Origin: Streptomyces asiaticus
GTDB taxonomy: Bacteria > Actinomycetota > Actinomycetes > Streptomycetales > Streptomycetaceae
Reading direction: 5' to 3'
Assembly: GCF_018138715.1 (NCBI RefSeq)
Contig: NZ_JAGSHX010000001.1
Span: 620,001 to 684,000, forward strand
Length of the DNA: 64,000 bases
This document shows, in pieces, positions 56,780 to 64,000 of this stretch (position 1 is the first letter of the stretch; the number at the start of each line of letters is the position of its first letter). A program made the translations under genes and the position numbers. The notes under the pieces were generated by a model. The model saw only the letters and a program-made list of their open reading frames with translations, was not told the origin of the DNA and made no database searches.

Positions 56780-57217
56780 TCACGTGCCTGCTGCACCACG
56801 TTCCGCCGTTCCGCCGCCTTGGCCCGTGGGCGGCTGCCCGTTCCACACCGCGACGAGACGGTCAGCTGCCCGTTCCATCAGCACGGCATGCGCCGCTTCG
56901 TACGCCTGCCGGTTCGCTGTTTCGTGCGGCATCACCAGCACCTCGTCCACAGCGTCCACGAGCCGGTCGAAGGTTTCGGCGTGGCCGGGCTTCACCTTCG
57001 CCTGCCGGTAGTCCTGCGAAGGGATCACCCCGACCAGGCGCCCGCCGACCGTCAGGACCGCCTCGGCGAACAGGCTGTCACTGCCCTTCGCGATGCACGA
57101 CACACCGACCAGCCCGGAGGGCTCGTAGGCAGCGAGGACCTTGTCCAACTCGGCTCGCACCAGCGGCACCGACTCATCAGTGAGGTCCATGTGCCCGGTC
57201 ACAGAGATCGTCGTCAT
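56780..57217 (-). CDS. SLOG-domain protein, C-terminus shifted by a 1-base insertion
   Basis: A 145-residue frame: ISVTGHMDLTDESVPLVRAE, GLVGVSCIAKGSDSLFAEAV, VGVIPSQDYRQAKVKPGHAE and DRLVAVWNGQPPTGQGGGTA, the SMF/DprA-LOG (SLOG) nucleotide-binding fold. After GGGTA the frame ends early as ERGAAGT. Shifting by one base gives VVQQAREASIPVDIVWPDG and a stop at 56,725, the expected C-terminus; an extra A near 56,805 explains it. Without that base the protein would be ~163 residues. Either a real frameshift mutation or a sequencing error. GAGGAAGG lies before ATG 57,217. SLOG proteins often bind or make nucleotide signals. Confidence 0.7.
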   Translation of the reverse strand: MTTISVTGHMDLTDESVPLVRAELDKVLAAYEPSGLVGVSCIAKGSDSLFAEAVLTVGGRLVGVIPSQDYRQAKVKPGHAETFDRLVDAVDEVLVMPHETANRQAYEAAHAVLMERAADRLVAVWNGQPPTGQGGGTAERGAAGT

Positions 57218-57306
57218 CGCGCCTTCCTCGTCTCGTCATGGGGGGTGGTGAGCAAAGTGCGGACTCAGGGAGCGCATCTACTGCACGTTCGCCAGGCGGT
57301 GGGCCG

Positions 57307-57504
57307 GTGACGATCCAGATCTGCGCTCGCTGTCAGCGGCCGACGGGCAGGCCGGTCGTCGTCGCGATCGGGTACGGCGCGAGTGCCGGTGGTGGCGTCG
57401 TCTACGCCTGCCCGGGCGAATGCGCCGCGAGCTTCCCGAAGCAGCGCGACCCGTTCGAGCAGACCTCCCTGGCCCGCGACGTCCCCGTCAGGAGGCAGCG
57501 ATGA
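57307..57504 (+). CDS. Small CxxC protein of unknown function
   Basis: A 65-residue frame from GTG 57,307 reading VTIQICARCQRPTGRPVVVA and VVYACPGECAASF. The CARC and CPGEC pairs could bind one zinc. Such tiny zinc-ribbon-like proteins are frequent in Streptomyces. It is divergent from the SLOG gene by ~90 bases. The ribosome-binding site (GGTGGG) is modest. Confidence 0.5.
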   Translation: MTIQICARCQRPTGRPVVVAIGYGASAGGGVVYACPGECAASFPKQRDPFEQTSLARDVPVRRQR

Positions 57505-57586
57505 CGGCCCGCCCGAGCCGACGGCATGGAGTCGCTTCGGGGCCGGCGCGGACGGGATCGGCCGTGGAGAGCGGCCTTCGGACACG

Positions 57587-59302
57587 TCAGATGGTGGGGT
57601 CCTGGTAGCTGAAGCCGCTCCAGGAGGTGGTGCCGCCGAGGGTGGTGACCGTGATGGTGATGTTGTCGGCGGCGGGGTGGGGCGGGGCGATGGCGGTGAC
57701 CGTGGTGTCGGAGACGACGGTGAAGGGAGCGACGACGCCGTCGAAGGTGACCTGGTCCGTGGTGGCCAGGCCGGTGCCCGTGAGGGTGACTTCGGTGCCT
57801 CCGGCGGTGCGTCCGGTGGTGGGGACCGCACCGGACACGGTGGGTCCGGCTACGTAGGTGAAGGTGAGACCGCCTGCGGTTCCGCCGGGTGTGACGACGG
57901 TGACCGGTACGGGGCCGGGGGCGGAGGCGCTGGGGACCGTGACGGTGATCGCGGTGTCGGTGACGGACTGGATGACGGCCTGACGGGAGCCGAAGCGCAC
58001 GGCCATGGCGCCCGAGAGGTTGACTCCGGTGATGACCGCGGTGCCTCCGCCGTTGACCGGACCCATCGCGGGTCCTGCCCCTCCATAGGGGGTGCTGGTG
58101 GTGCTGATGCCGGACAGCAGCGGGGCGGGGCGGTAGACGAAGGTGCCGAAACCGGCGGTACCACCGGGGGTGGTGACCGTCACCGGGACCGCGCCCGATC
58201 CGGGCGGGGTTCTGACGGTGATCGAGGTCGCGGTGTTGGAGAGGATCGTGGCCGCGGCGCCGCCGAAGTGCACCGCGGTGGCGGATGCCAGGTTGTGACC
58301 GCGGATGGTCACGGTGGTCCCGCCCGCGGTTGTGCCCTGACCGGGCATCAGGGTCAGTGCGATCACGCTGACGGTGTTGTCGGCGCTGTCGGTGACGTAC
58401 AGGCGGGACGAGTCCGGGGAGACCGCGACGCCGATCGGGCTGTTTCCCACCGGGATGCTGTCGATGGCGGTGTTGGTGGCGGTGTCGATCACCGTGACGG
58501 TATCGGAGCTGAGATTGGCCACGTAGACGGCGGTCCCGTCCGGGCTCATGGCCACCATACGAGGGCCGTTGCCCACGGGGATGGCGGCGGTCACCGTGTT
58601 GGTCACGGTGTCGATCACCTTGACTGCGTTCTCCCCGGCGACGCTGACGTAGGCGCGGGTGCCGTCCGGTGTGAGGGCGACGAGGATGGGCACGTCACCG
58701 GTGAGGATGCTCGCGCTGACGGTGTTGGTGCCGGTGTCGATCACGGCCACGGTGCCGTCGCCGGCGTTGGGCACGTAGACCCGGGTGCCGTCCGGGGAGA
58801 CCGCTGCCCCGGTCGGAAGGCTGAGACCGGTGACGGTGGTGGTGACCGAGTTCGTGGCGGTGTCGATGACGCCGACGACACCGGCGGTCTGGCACGTGAC
58901 GTAGGCGCGGGTGCCGTCCGGTGTGAACACGGCCTGGACAGTTCCGGCACCGACCGGGATCGTTGTCGTGAGGACGTTGGTGGCGGTGTCGATCACACCG
59001 ACGCTGCCGGTGTCGAACAGGGTTACGTACGCGAGGGTGCCGTCCGGCGAGAAGGACAGCAGGCGCGGTCCACCGGGCGCGGCGATGGTCAGGGTGACGG
59101 TGTTCGTGGCGGTGTCGATGACGCTGATGTCGTCCGAGGACTGGTTCGCGACGTACGCCCGTCCCCCGTCCGGGGTCAGCGTCACGCCCAACGGCGAGCC
59201 GCCGACCGGGATGGTGGCAACGGACGGCGTCAGCAGCAGGGTGCTTCGCCGTGCGACGGCGTCGGTCGCCGACAGGGTCTGGGGATCGGCCAAGAGCAAC
59301 AT
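57587..59302 (-). CDS. YVTN/YncE beta-propeller protein with IPT/TIG repeats
   Basis: A 571-residue repeat protein. Residues ~30-335 contain seven ~42-residue YVTN-type units (each with the pattern VSPDGTRVYVPN then VAVIDTGTNTV), enough for one seven-bladed propeller. They are followed by three IPT/TIG immunoglobulin-like repeats (each beginning with GGTTVTIRGHNL-like residues and ending VTTPGGTAGFGTFVYRP). There is no signal peptide: the start MLLLADPQTLSATDAVARRS is not hydrophobic enough. GGAGAGGA precedes ATG 59,302. Possibly a surface or particle-associated binding protein exported by another route. Confidence 0.85.
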   Translation of the reverse strand: MLLLADPQTLSATDAVARRSTLLLTPSVATIPVGGSPLGVTLTPDGGRAYVANQSSDDISVIDTATNTVTLTIAAPGGPRLLSFSPDGTLAYVTLFDTGSVGVIDTATNVLTTTIPVGAGTVQAVFTPDGTRAYVTCQTAGVVGVIDTATNSVTTTVTGLSLPTGAAVSPDGTRVYVPNAGDGTVAVIDTGTNTVSASILTGDVPILVALTPDGTRAYVSVAGENAVKVIDTVTNTVTAAIPVGNGPRMVAMSPDGTAVYVANLSSDTVTVIDTATNTAIDSIPVGNSPIGVAVSPDSSRLYVTDSADNTVSVIALTLMPGQGTTAGGTTVTIRGHNLASATAVHFGGAAATILSNTATSITVRTPPGSGAVPVTVTTPGGTAGFGTFVYRPAPLLSGISTTSTPYGGAGPAMGPVNGGGTAVITGVNLSGAMAVRFGSRQAVIQSVTDTAITVTVPSASAPGPVPVTVVTPGGTAGGLTFTYVAGPTVSGAVPTTGRTAGGTEVTLTGTGLATTDQVTFDGVVAPFTVVSDTTVTAIAPPHPAADNITITVTTLGGTTSWSGFSYQDPTI

Positions 59303-59584
59303 GATGGGGTCCTCTCCGAGGGCAAATCTGCCGAGAAGTCCGGCCCCGGGCGAAGAACGCAAGCCCAGGGCACCCCGCCGGTTCTCCTGCTCACAGTGAT
59401 GCACAGCGTCAAACGGATGACAATCGCCGACCGGACGACATCAACCGGACAGCCGAGCGCACGATGCTCCCCCGCCCCACCCCTGTGGACCGTCGTCGGG
59501 CGCCGTCGCGCCGGGTCGGATTGCGTGCGCCGGTCATACACCATGCGCCCGTCGGTACCTCCGCGCCTCCGCGCCGCCGCGGCT

Positions 59585-59800
59585 TCAGGTGGCCAGCTGG
59601 TCCGCCACCGCCTGGTAGTGGGCCAGGCCGTGGGCGACATGGTGCTGGGCGCTTTCGCGGGCCGTCCTGCCGTCCGTGCCGGGGCGACGGTGGCGAGCAT
59701 TGCGTCCAACGGGTGGTCGTACGGGGCGCCCGTGGTGAGGAGGAAGCGGACCTGGTTCCGCAGGATGCGCAGCAAGTCCTCGTCGCGGTACGTAGTGCGC
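59585..59800 (-). pseudogene. Frameshifted remnant of an unidentified short gene
   Basis: Two minus-strand frames join: YRDEDLLRILRNQVRFLLTT and GAPYDHPLDAMLATVAPART, then (after a shift near 59,660) RESAQHHVAHGLAHYQAVAD-QLAT-stop. The pieces look like one helical protein of ~75-80 residues broken by a frameshift. I do not recognise the family. Bases 59,303-59,584 and 59,801-60,193 hold nothing else I can support. Confidence 0.4.
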
Positions 59801-60193
59801 TCGACAAGGACCGGTCATCTGGCGAACCAGGCAACTCGTCCCCAACCTGGTTCTGATTGCGTAGATGGCGCAGAAGAAGAAGGCCCAACACTTGTGTAAT
59901 TAGGCGGACCCCTCCGGGGGCACAACGCGTCACCGCTCTGACCTGGGGTTTCTCCCCCGGGGAGGGCTCCTGCTCGGCCTCGGATTCCTCGTCCGGGGCC
60001 GTTTGCGTGAGGGACGTCGTATGCCGCGGGTCGGGCAGGGTGCCGCAACCGGACCGGACCGGGCGGCTTGCCGACAAGTGCAGGGCTGTGGCCAGTACGG
60101 GTGAGGCTCTTTGGGATTTTGCTACAAGTTCCGAAATTTCACCGTGACCGATCCGCGATGCCACGGCAACCCGCCACCTCTACGGTCGCTGCC

Positions 60194-60286
60194 ACGCCGT
60201 AAAGGCACTATCACGCCGATCATGTCCCCCGGACTGAATACGCCGTAAAGGCACCATCACGCCGATCACGTCCCCTGGGACCGAAT
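60194..60286. repeat. Tandem 46-bp direct repeat upstream of the sugar ABC operon
   Basis: Copies at 60,194-60,239 and 60,240-60,286 begin ACGCCGTAAAGGCAC and share ATCACGCCGATCA and CCGAAT-like ends with a few mismatches. They lie ~60 bases before the binding-protein gene and probably contain operator half-sites or a duplicated promoter. Confidence 0.65.
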
Positions 60287-60344
60287 TCGCTACTTTCCCC
60301 GAAATCCCCCACTGTGCTCAGCGCCCATGAGACAGGAGCCCAGC

Positions 60345-61646
60345 GTGTCCCACCCCTCCAGACGCGGTGTCCTACGGCTGACCGCCGGCACAGCTCTCCT
60401 CGGCAGCTTCGCCCTGGCAGGCTGCGGTCGCGGCAGTGACAACGCTGCGACCGCCGCCACCGCCAAGCCCGTCGACAACTCCCCGGCCAAGGGAACCGTC
60501 AACGTCTGGGCCGCCCAGGGCGATGCCAACGTGCTCGACAAGGTCGTCAAGCCCTTCAAGGCCGCCAATCCCAAGCTCACGGTGAAGTTCACGCTGATCC
60601 CGAACGCCGAGTACTACACCAAGCTCCAGTCGGCTATCGCGGCGGGCAAGGGGCCCGATGTCGCCCAGTTCTTCCCCGAGTCGCAGGCGCAGTTCCTCGA
60701 TCCGTCCATCCTGCGGCCCGTCCCGAAGGGCCTCGTCGACCCGTCCGCCTTCTTCACGAGCCTGTGGGACGCCGGTGTGATGAAGAACGTCGCCTACACG
60801 GTGCCCTGGTACGCCTACACCTACGCGCTCGTCTACCGCTCCGACCTCGCCAAGAAGGCAGGTGTCAAGGCGCCGACGACATGGGACGACGTGGTGCCGT
60901 TCTTCAAGGCGTTGCAGCGCGCCGGCGCCGGGCACGGGCTCGGGGCGGACATCGGCTGGGACGTCTTCAACGGCCAGGACGTCGTGATGTACGCCTGGCA
61001 GGCGGGCGGCTCGCCGCTCTCCTCCGGCGGAAAGTGGACGCTCGACACGCCGGCGATGGTCGACGCGATCAAGTACAACGCGTCGTTCTTCACCTCGGGC
61101 ATCGCCGACACCAGCGGGCCCACGTTCCTCGACGCGCAGCCGTACTTCGTCTCGGGCAAGACCGCCTGCATGATCACGGGCCCGTGGGTCATCGGCCAGT
61201 TCGACGCGGTCGCGAAGAAGACCGGCTGGACGGCCTCCAACGTCGCCACCGCACCCCTGCCGGCCGGATCGTCGGGCAGTGTCTCCTTCTCCGCCGGAGG
61301 CAGCTGGGGCGTGCTCGCCGACAGCGGCAACGCGGACGCGGCCTGGAAGCTCATCCGGTACATCTCCAAGCCGAGCACCCAGGTCGCGCAGTACAAGGCG
61401 TACAGCTCGCTGCCGGCCGTCGCCTCCGCCTGGGCCAACCCGGCCATCGCGGGCCAGCCGCTGCTGGACGCCTTCCTCTCGCAGCTGAAGAACACCCGGG
61501 CGTTCCCGCAGGTGGGCACCTGGCAGCAGGTCGCCACCCGGCTGGGCAAGGAGATGGAAGCCGTGGCCAAGGGCAAGGGGACCGCCGCGAAGGCCGCTGC
61601 CAACGTCCAGGCGTACGCCGAAAGTCTCGGCACGGGCAAGGGGTGA
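60345..61646 (+). CDS. Extracellular sugar-binding lipoprotein (family 1)
   Basis: A 433-residue binding protein. GTG 60,345 (AGGAG 6 bases upstream) gives SRRGVLRLTAGTALLGSFAL-AGC, a twin-arginine-like n-region plus a lipobox (LAGC), so Tat export and lipidation are plausible. Domain features: GTVNVWAAQGDANVLDKVVK, AAGKGPDVAQFFPESQAQFL and ACMITGPWVIGQFDAVAKKT. It is the first gene of a four-gene operon with two permeases and a carboxylesterase. No ATPase gene; MsiK may be shared. Ligand probably an oligosaccharide or esterified sugar. Confidence 0.9.
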   Translation: MSHPSRRGVLRLTAGTALLGSFALAGCGRGSDNAATAATAKPVDNSPAKGTVNVWAAQGDANVLDKVVKPFKAANPKLTVKFTLIPNAEYYTKLQSAIAAGKGPDVAQFFPESQAQFLDPSILRPVPKGLVDPSAFFTSLWDAGVMKNVAYTVPWYAYTYALVYRSDLAKKAGVKAPTTWDDVVPFFKALQRAGAGHGLGADIGWDVFNGQDVVMYAWQAGGSPLSSGGKWTLDTPAMVDAIKYNASFFTSGIADTSGPTFLDAQPYFVSGKTACMITGPWVIGQFDAVAKKTGWTASNVATAPLPAGSSGSVSFSAGGSWGVLADSGNADAAWKLIRYISKPSTQVAQYKAYSSLPAVASAWANPAIAGQPLLDAFLSQLKNTRAFPQVGTWQQVATRLGKEMEAVAKGKGTAAKAAANVQAYAESLGTGKG

Positions 61647-61653
61647 TTCCCGG

Positions 61654-62574
61654 ATGACCGCCACCATCGGGCCGACGACACCGCGCGGTGCGCGTCGGCC
61701 CCGGGGCGCCCGGCGGACGGCTGTCGCCTGGCTGTTCCTCGCACCGTTCGCCCTGGTGTTCCTCCTCTACACGGCGATACCCACCGTCGCCGCGCTCGGG
61801 TTCAGCCTCACCGATCTGCGCGGCACGGACCTGCGGCATCCGCTCGCCGTCAACTTCACCGGAATCCAGAACTACCTCCGGCTGCTGGAGGACCCGAGCT
61901 TCCTGCGGGACATGCTCAACACCGTCCTGTTCGTGGCCGTCGGTGTGCCGTTGACGATGGGGATCGGGTTCGCGCTCGCCCTCGTGCTCAACTCCGGCAT
62001 CCGGCGGCTGCGCGGCACCTTCCGTACCGTCTTCTTCGCACCGGTCGTCACGAACGTCGTGGCCGTCGCCATGATCTGGCAGTACGCCTTCAACGCCAAC
62101 GGCACCGTCAACAAGGTGCTCGGTGCCGTCGGTTTCGCCGGGCCGAACTGGCTGGACGACACCCACCTGGCCATGCCCGTGGTCATCGCCCTCGGTGTCT
62201 GGCGCAACTTCGGCATCGCGATGGTGCTGTTCCTCGCCGGTCTGCAGGCGGTGCCGCACGACGTGTACGAGGCCGCCTCCCTCGACGGGGCCGGCCGGTG
62301 GCGGCAGCTCAGGCACATCACCCTGCCGTTGCTGATGCCGACCACGCTGATGGTGTCGGTGCTGCTGACCGTCTTCTACCTCCAGGTGTTCGACGAGCCG
62401 TATCTGCTCACCGACGGTGGCCCGCTGGGTTCCACCGAGTCGGTGGCGCTGTACACCTACCACCAGTTCGGCGTCGGCGAGTTCGGCGTGTCCTCGGCGG
62501 CGTCCTTCGTGATGCTCCTGCTCGTGACGTTGGTGAGCATCGTCCAGTTCCGAATGCTGAGGCCTCGCACATGA
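61654..62574 (+). CDS. Carbohydrate ABC transporter permease (MalF/UgpA type)
   Basis: A 306-residue permease: AWLFLAPFALVFLLYTAIPT (helix 1), ALGFSLTDLRGTDLRHPLAV, IALGVWRNFGIAMVLFLAGL and EAA motif VYEAASLDGAGRWRQLRHIT. About six helices. Starts 7 bases after the binding-protein stop, ends in a 4-bp overlap with the next permease. Partner of that permease. Confidence 0.9.
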   Translation: MTATIGPTTPRGARRPRGARRTAVAWLFLAPFALVFLLYTAIPTVAALGFSLTDLRGTDLRHPLAVNFTGIQNYLRLLEDPSFLRDMLNTVLFVAVGVPLTMGIGFALALVLNSGIRRLRGTFRTVFFAPVVTNVVAVAMIWQYAFNANGTVNKVLGAVGFAGPNWLDDTHLAMPVVIALGVWRNFGIAMVLFLAGLQAVPHDVYEAASLDGAGRWRQLRHITLPLLMPTTLMVSVLLTVFYLQVFDEPYLLTDGGPLGSTESVALYTYHQFGVGEFGVSSAASFVMLLLVTLVSIVQFRMLRPRT

Positions 62575-63452
62575 CCACCATCGCCGCTCCGCGGAATGCC
62601 GAGATGACAGGCGAACGGACGCACATGCGCCGCCGGTCCGTCGCCCGTCCCCTGCTGTACGGCGCGCTCGTGCTGTGCGCGCTGCTCACGATGCTGCCGT
62701 TCGTCTGGGTGACCAGCGGGTCGCTGCGCAGCCTTGACGAGATCCGCTCCGACCCCGGCGCCTGGCTTCCGCAGCACGTCACCCTCGACAACTTCGTACG
62801 GCTGTTCCAGACCGAGGGCTTCGGCCGGTTCCTGGTCAACAGCATCGTGGTCGCGGTCATCGTCGTCGCAGGCAACATCGTGGCGGCGTCGGCCGCGGGT
62901 TACGCGCTCGCCAAGCTGGACTTCGCGGGCAAGCGGATCGCGTTCGGCGCGGTCATGGCGGCGATGATGGTGCCGTTCACCACGGTGTTCGTGACTCAGT
63001 TCGTGATCACCGTCGACCTGGGGTTCGCGGACACCCTCACGGGTATCGCGCTGCCCTCCATGGCCCTGCCGCTGTCCGTGTTCATCATGCGGCAGTACGC
63101 CCTGTCGGTCCCCGACGAACTGCTGGAGGCGGCCCGGATCGACGGGGCGGGCGAGTTCCGGATCTTCTTCCGGATCTTCCTGCCGCTGGCGGGCCCCGCC
63201 GTCGCGACGATCACGATCATGTCGTTCCTCTACTCGTGGAACAACTTCATCTGGCCGCTCATCGTCGCCCAGAGCACCTCCAGCTACACGCTGCCGGTGG
63301 GCCTCGCCGCCACCAGCCAGGCCGCCGCGCACGTCACCGACTACGGCCTGATGCTCGCCGGCGCGATCGTCGTGATGCTGCCGGTCCTCGTCCTCTTCCT
63401 GTTCCTGCAGCGCTACTTCGTGCAGGGCGTCTCCGGAACGGGAATGCGGTGA
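62571..63452 (+). CDS. Carbohydrate ABC transporter permease (MalG/UgpE type)
   Basis: A 293-residue permease: LVLCALLTMLPFVWVTSGSL (helix 1), AAGYALAKLDFAGKRIAFGA, the EAA loop LLEAARIDGAGEFRIFFRIF and a C-terminal ending in FLFLQRYFVQGVSGTGMR, the usual MalG/UgpE finish. It overlaps the permease before it and the esterase after it by 4 bases, so importer and esterase are made together. Confidence 0.9.
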   Translation: MTTIAAPRNAEMTGERTHMRRRSVARPLLYGALVLCALLTMLPFVWVTSGSLRSLDEIRSDPGAWLPQHVTLDNFVRLFQTEGFGRFLVNSIVVAVIVVAGNIVAASAAGYALAKLDFAGKRIAFGAVMAAMMVPFTTVFVTQFVITVDLGFADTLTGIALPSMALPLSVFIMRQYALSVPDELLEAARIDGAGEFRIFFRIFLPLAGPAVATITIMSFLYSWNNFIWPLIVAQSTSSYTLPVGLAATSQAAAHVTDYGLMLAGAIVVMLPVLVLFLFLQRYFVQGVSGTGMR

Positions 63453-64000
63453 CCGCGGTGGATGTGGTGGACGTGGTGGCGGCTCCCGCGGGTACGATCA
63501 TCGGCCGCCGTACCGGCGGAGTACGGCGTTTCCTCGGCATCCCGTTCGCCGAAGCACCCGTGGGTGCGCGGCGGTTCGCGGCGCCGATGCCACGCGGCCG
63601 GTTCACGCAGCCGTACGACGCGTCCCGGCACGGTGCCACCTCGCAGTGCGTGCCGCTGTTCGCCACGACCACCATTCCGGAGCCGTCGGTGCCGGGCGAC
63701 GACGTACTGAACCTGGGTGTGGTCGCCCCCGCGAACGGTGTGTCATGCCCGGTGCTGGTGTGGATCCACGGCGGCGGCTTCCTCGCGGGCAGTCCGGCCA
63801 GTCCGTGGTACGACGGCCGCGCCTTCGCCCGCGACGGAGTCGTCACCGTGACGCCCGGCTACCGGCTCGGCGTCGACGGGTTCGCCCCGCTGGACGGCGT
63901 ACCCCCGAATCTCGGGCTGCGCGACCTGCTGCTCGCGCTCGACTGGGTGCGGGAGAACATCGCGGCTTTCGGCGGTGATCCGGGCCGGGTCACCGTCGCC
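63449..64000 (+). CDS. Carboxylesterase type B (N-terminal part, runs off the window)
   Basis: The first 184 codons of an alpha/beta-hydrolase of the type B carboxylesterase family: VRRFLGIPFAEAPVGARRFA, PVLVWIHGGGFLAGSPASPW (oxyanion-hole HGGGF) and NLGLRDLLLALDWVRENIAA with FGGDPGRVTVA at the edge. The nucleophile motif GESAG should follow just outside. No signal peptide, so it acts in the cytoplasm, perhaps removing acyl groups from the imported sugar. GTG 63,449 overlaps the permease stop. Confidence 0.88.
   Translation, partial: MTAVDVVDVVAAPAGTIIGRRTGGVRRFLGIPFAEAPVGARRFAAPMPRGRFTQPYDASRHGATSQCVPLFATTTIPEPSVPGDDVLNLGVVAPANGVSCPVLVWIHGGGFLAGSPASPWYDGRAFARDGVVTVTPGYRLGVDGFAPLDGVPPNLGLRDLLLALDWVRENIAAFGGDPGRVTVA

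Noticed and set aside
57383..59899. Very long plus-strand frame rich in Gly/Asp/Val/His opposite the beta-propeller gene
   Set aside because: The apparent repeats are the complement of the YVTN repeats on the other strand. The minus-strand product has real family motifs and a ribosome-binding site; this one does not.
60194..60286. The two 46-bp repeats as the start of a CRISPR array
   Set aside because: Only two directly abutting units with no spacer between them and no cas genes.
1..64000. tRNA, rRNA or tmRNA genes
   Set aside because: No cloverleaf-like segments with conserved GTTCRANNC or rRNA-like conserved stretches were seen by eye on either strand; a tRNAscan run would be decisive.

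Overview
The window looks like a chromosomal segment of a Streptomyces or a close relative. It is very G+C-rich with strong third-position GC bias, GTG starts are frequent, operons are joined by 4-bp ATGA/GTGA overlaps, and the gene content (LLM-type flavin monooxygenases, Rv1733c-like and MreB-like proteins, TraR/DksA pairs, M9 collagenase, ROK and PadR regulators) fits that genus. I see no rRNA, tRNA, CRISPR array or intact mobile element.

Bases 1-22.7 kb form a sulfur-scavenging island. It holds the end of a methionine-type ABC ATPase, a ten-gene run (aminotransferase, GNAT, dipeptide-type ABC transporter, NtaA/SnaA-like monooxygenase, second GNAT, MFS exporter), a four-gene run of LLM flavin monooxygenases, a thioredoxin/DUF4395 pair, a TauD-family dioxygenase and cystathionine beta-synthase. 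Seven of the transcription starts carry a tiny leader-peptide gene with the core H/V-[VI]-D-L-x-R-x-x-S-A-x-C, ending at or near cysteine codons. Several have promoters placed so that the mRNA would begin at the leader AUG, and one is followed by two mutually exclusive hairpins. I read this as a distributed cysteine- or sulfur-responsive attenuation system. Between the intact genes lie several broken copies of sulfur genes (FAD oxidase, GST, SsuD-like, LLM and TauD fragments).

Bases 22.8-28.8 kb hold a secreted subtilisin, a gene graveyard on the minus strand (oxidoreductase, PucR and P450 fragments), a TetR/epimerase pair with twin operators, and a broken DHA2 exporter with a lysine/histidine-rich tail. 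Bases 28.8-36.9 kb are a carbohydrate module: ROK regulator, ABC importer, Gfo/Idh oxidoreductase, GntR regulator and an M24 peptidase. Bases 37.1-47 kb hold a secreted M9 collagenase, an Rv1733c/MreB-like/TraR-DksA group, a two-component system, a small exported protein and a fused SecDF. Bases 46.7-54.1 kb hold a TetR/SDR pair and a PdxA2-aldo/keto reductase-HpcH aldolase-hydroxyacid dehydrogenase-transporter cluster that looks like sugar-acid catabolism. Bases 54.3-60.2 kb contain PadR, an acyl-CoA synthetase fragment, a lipoprotein, a SLOG-type protein and a beta-propeller/TIG protein. The last 4 kb begin a second sugar ABC importer coupled to a carboxylesterase.

Gene starts were chosen from ribosome-binding sites and family lengths. 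All functional calls are from reading the translated sequences, without database searches.
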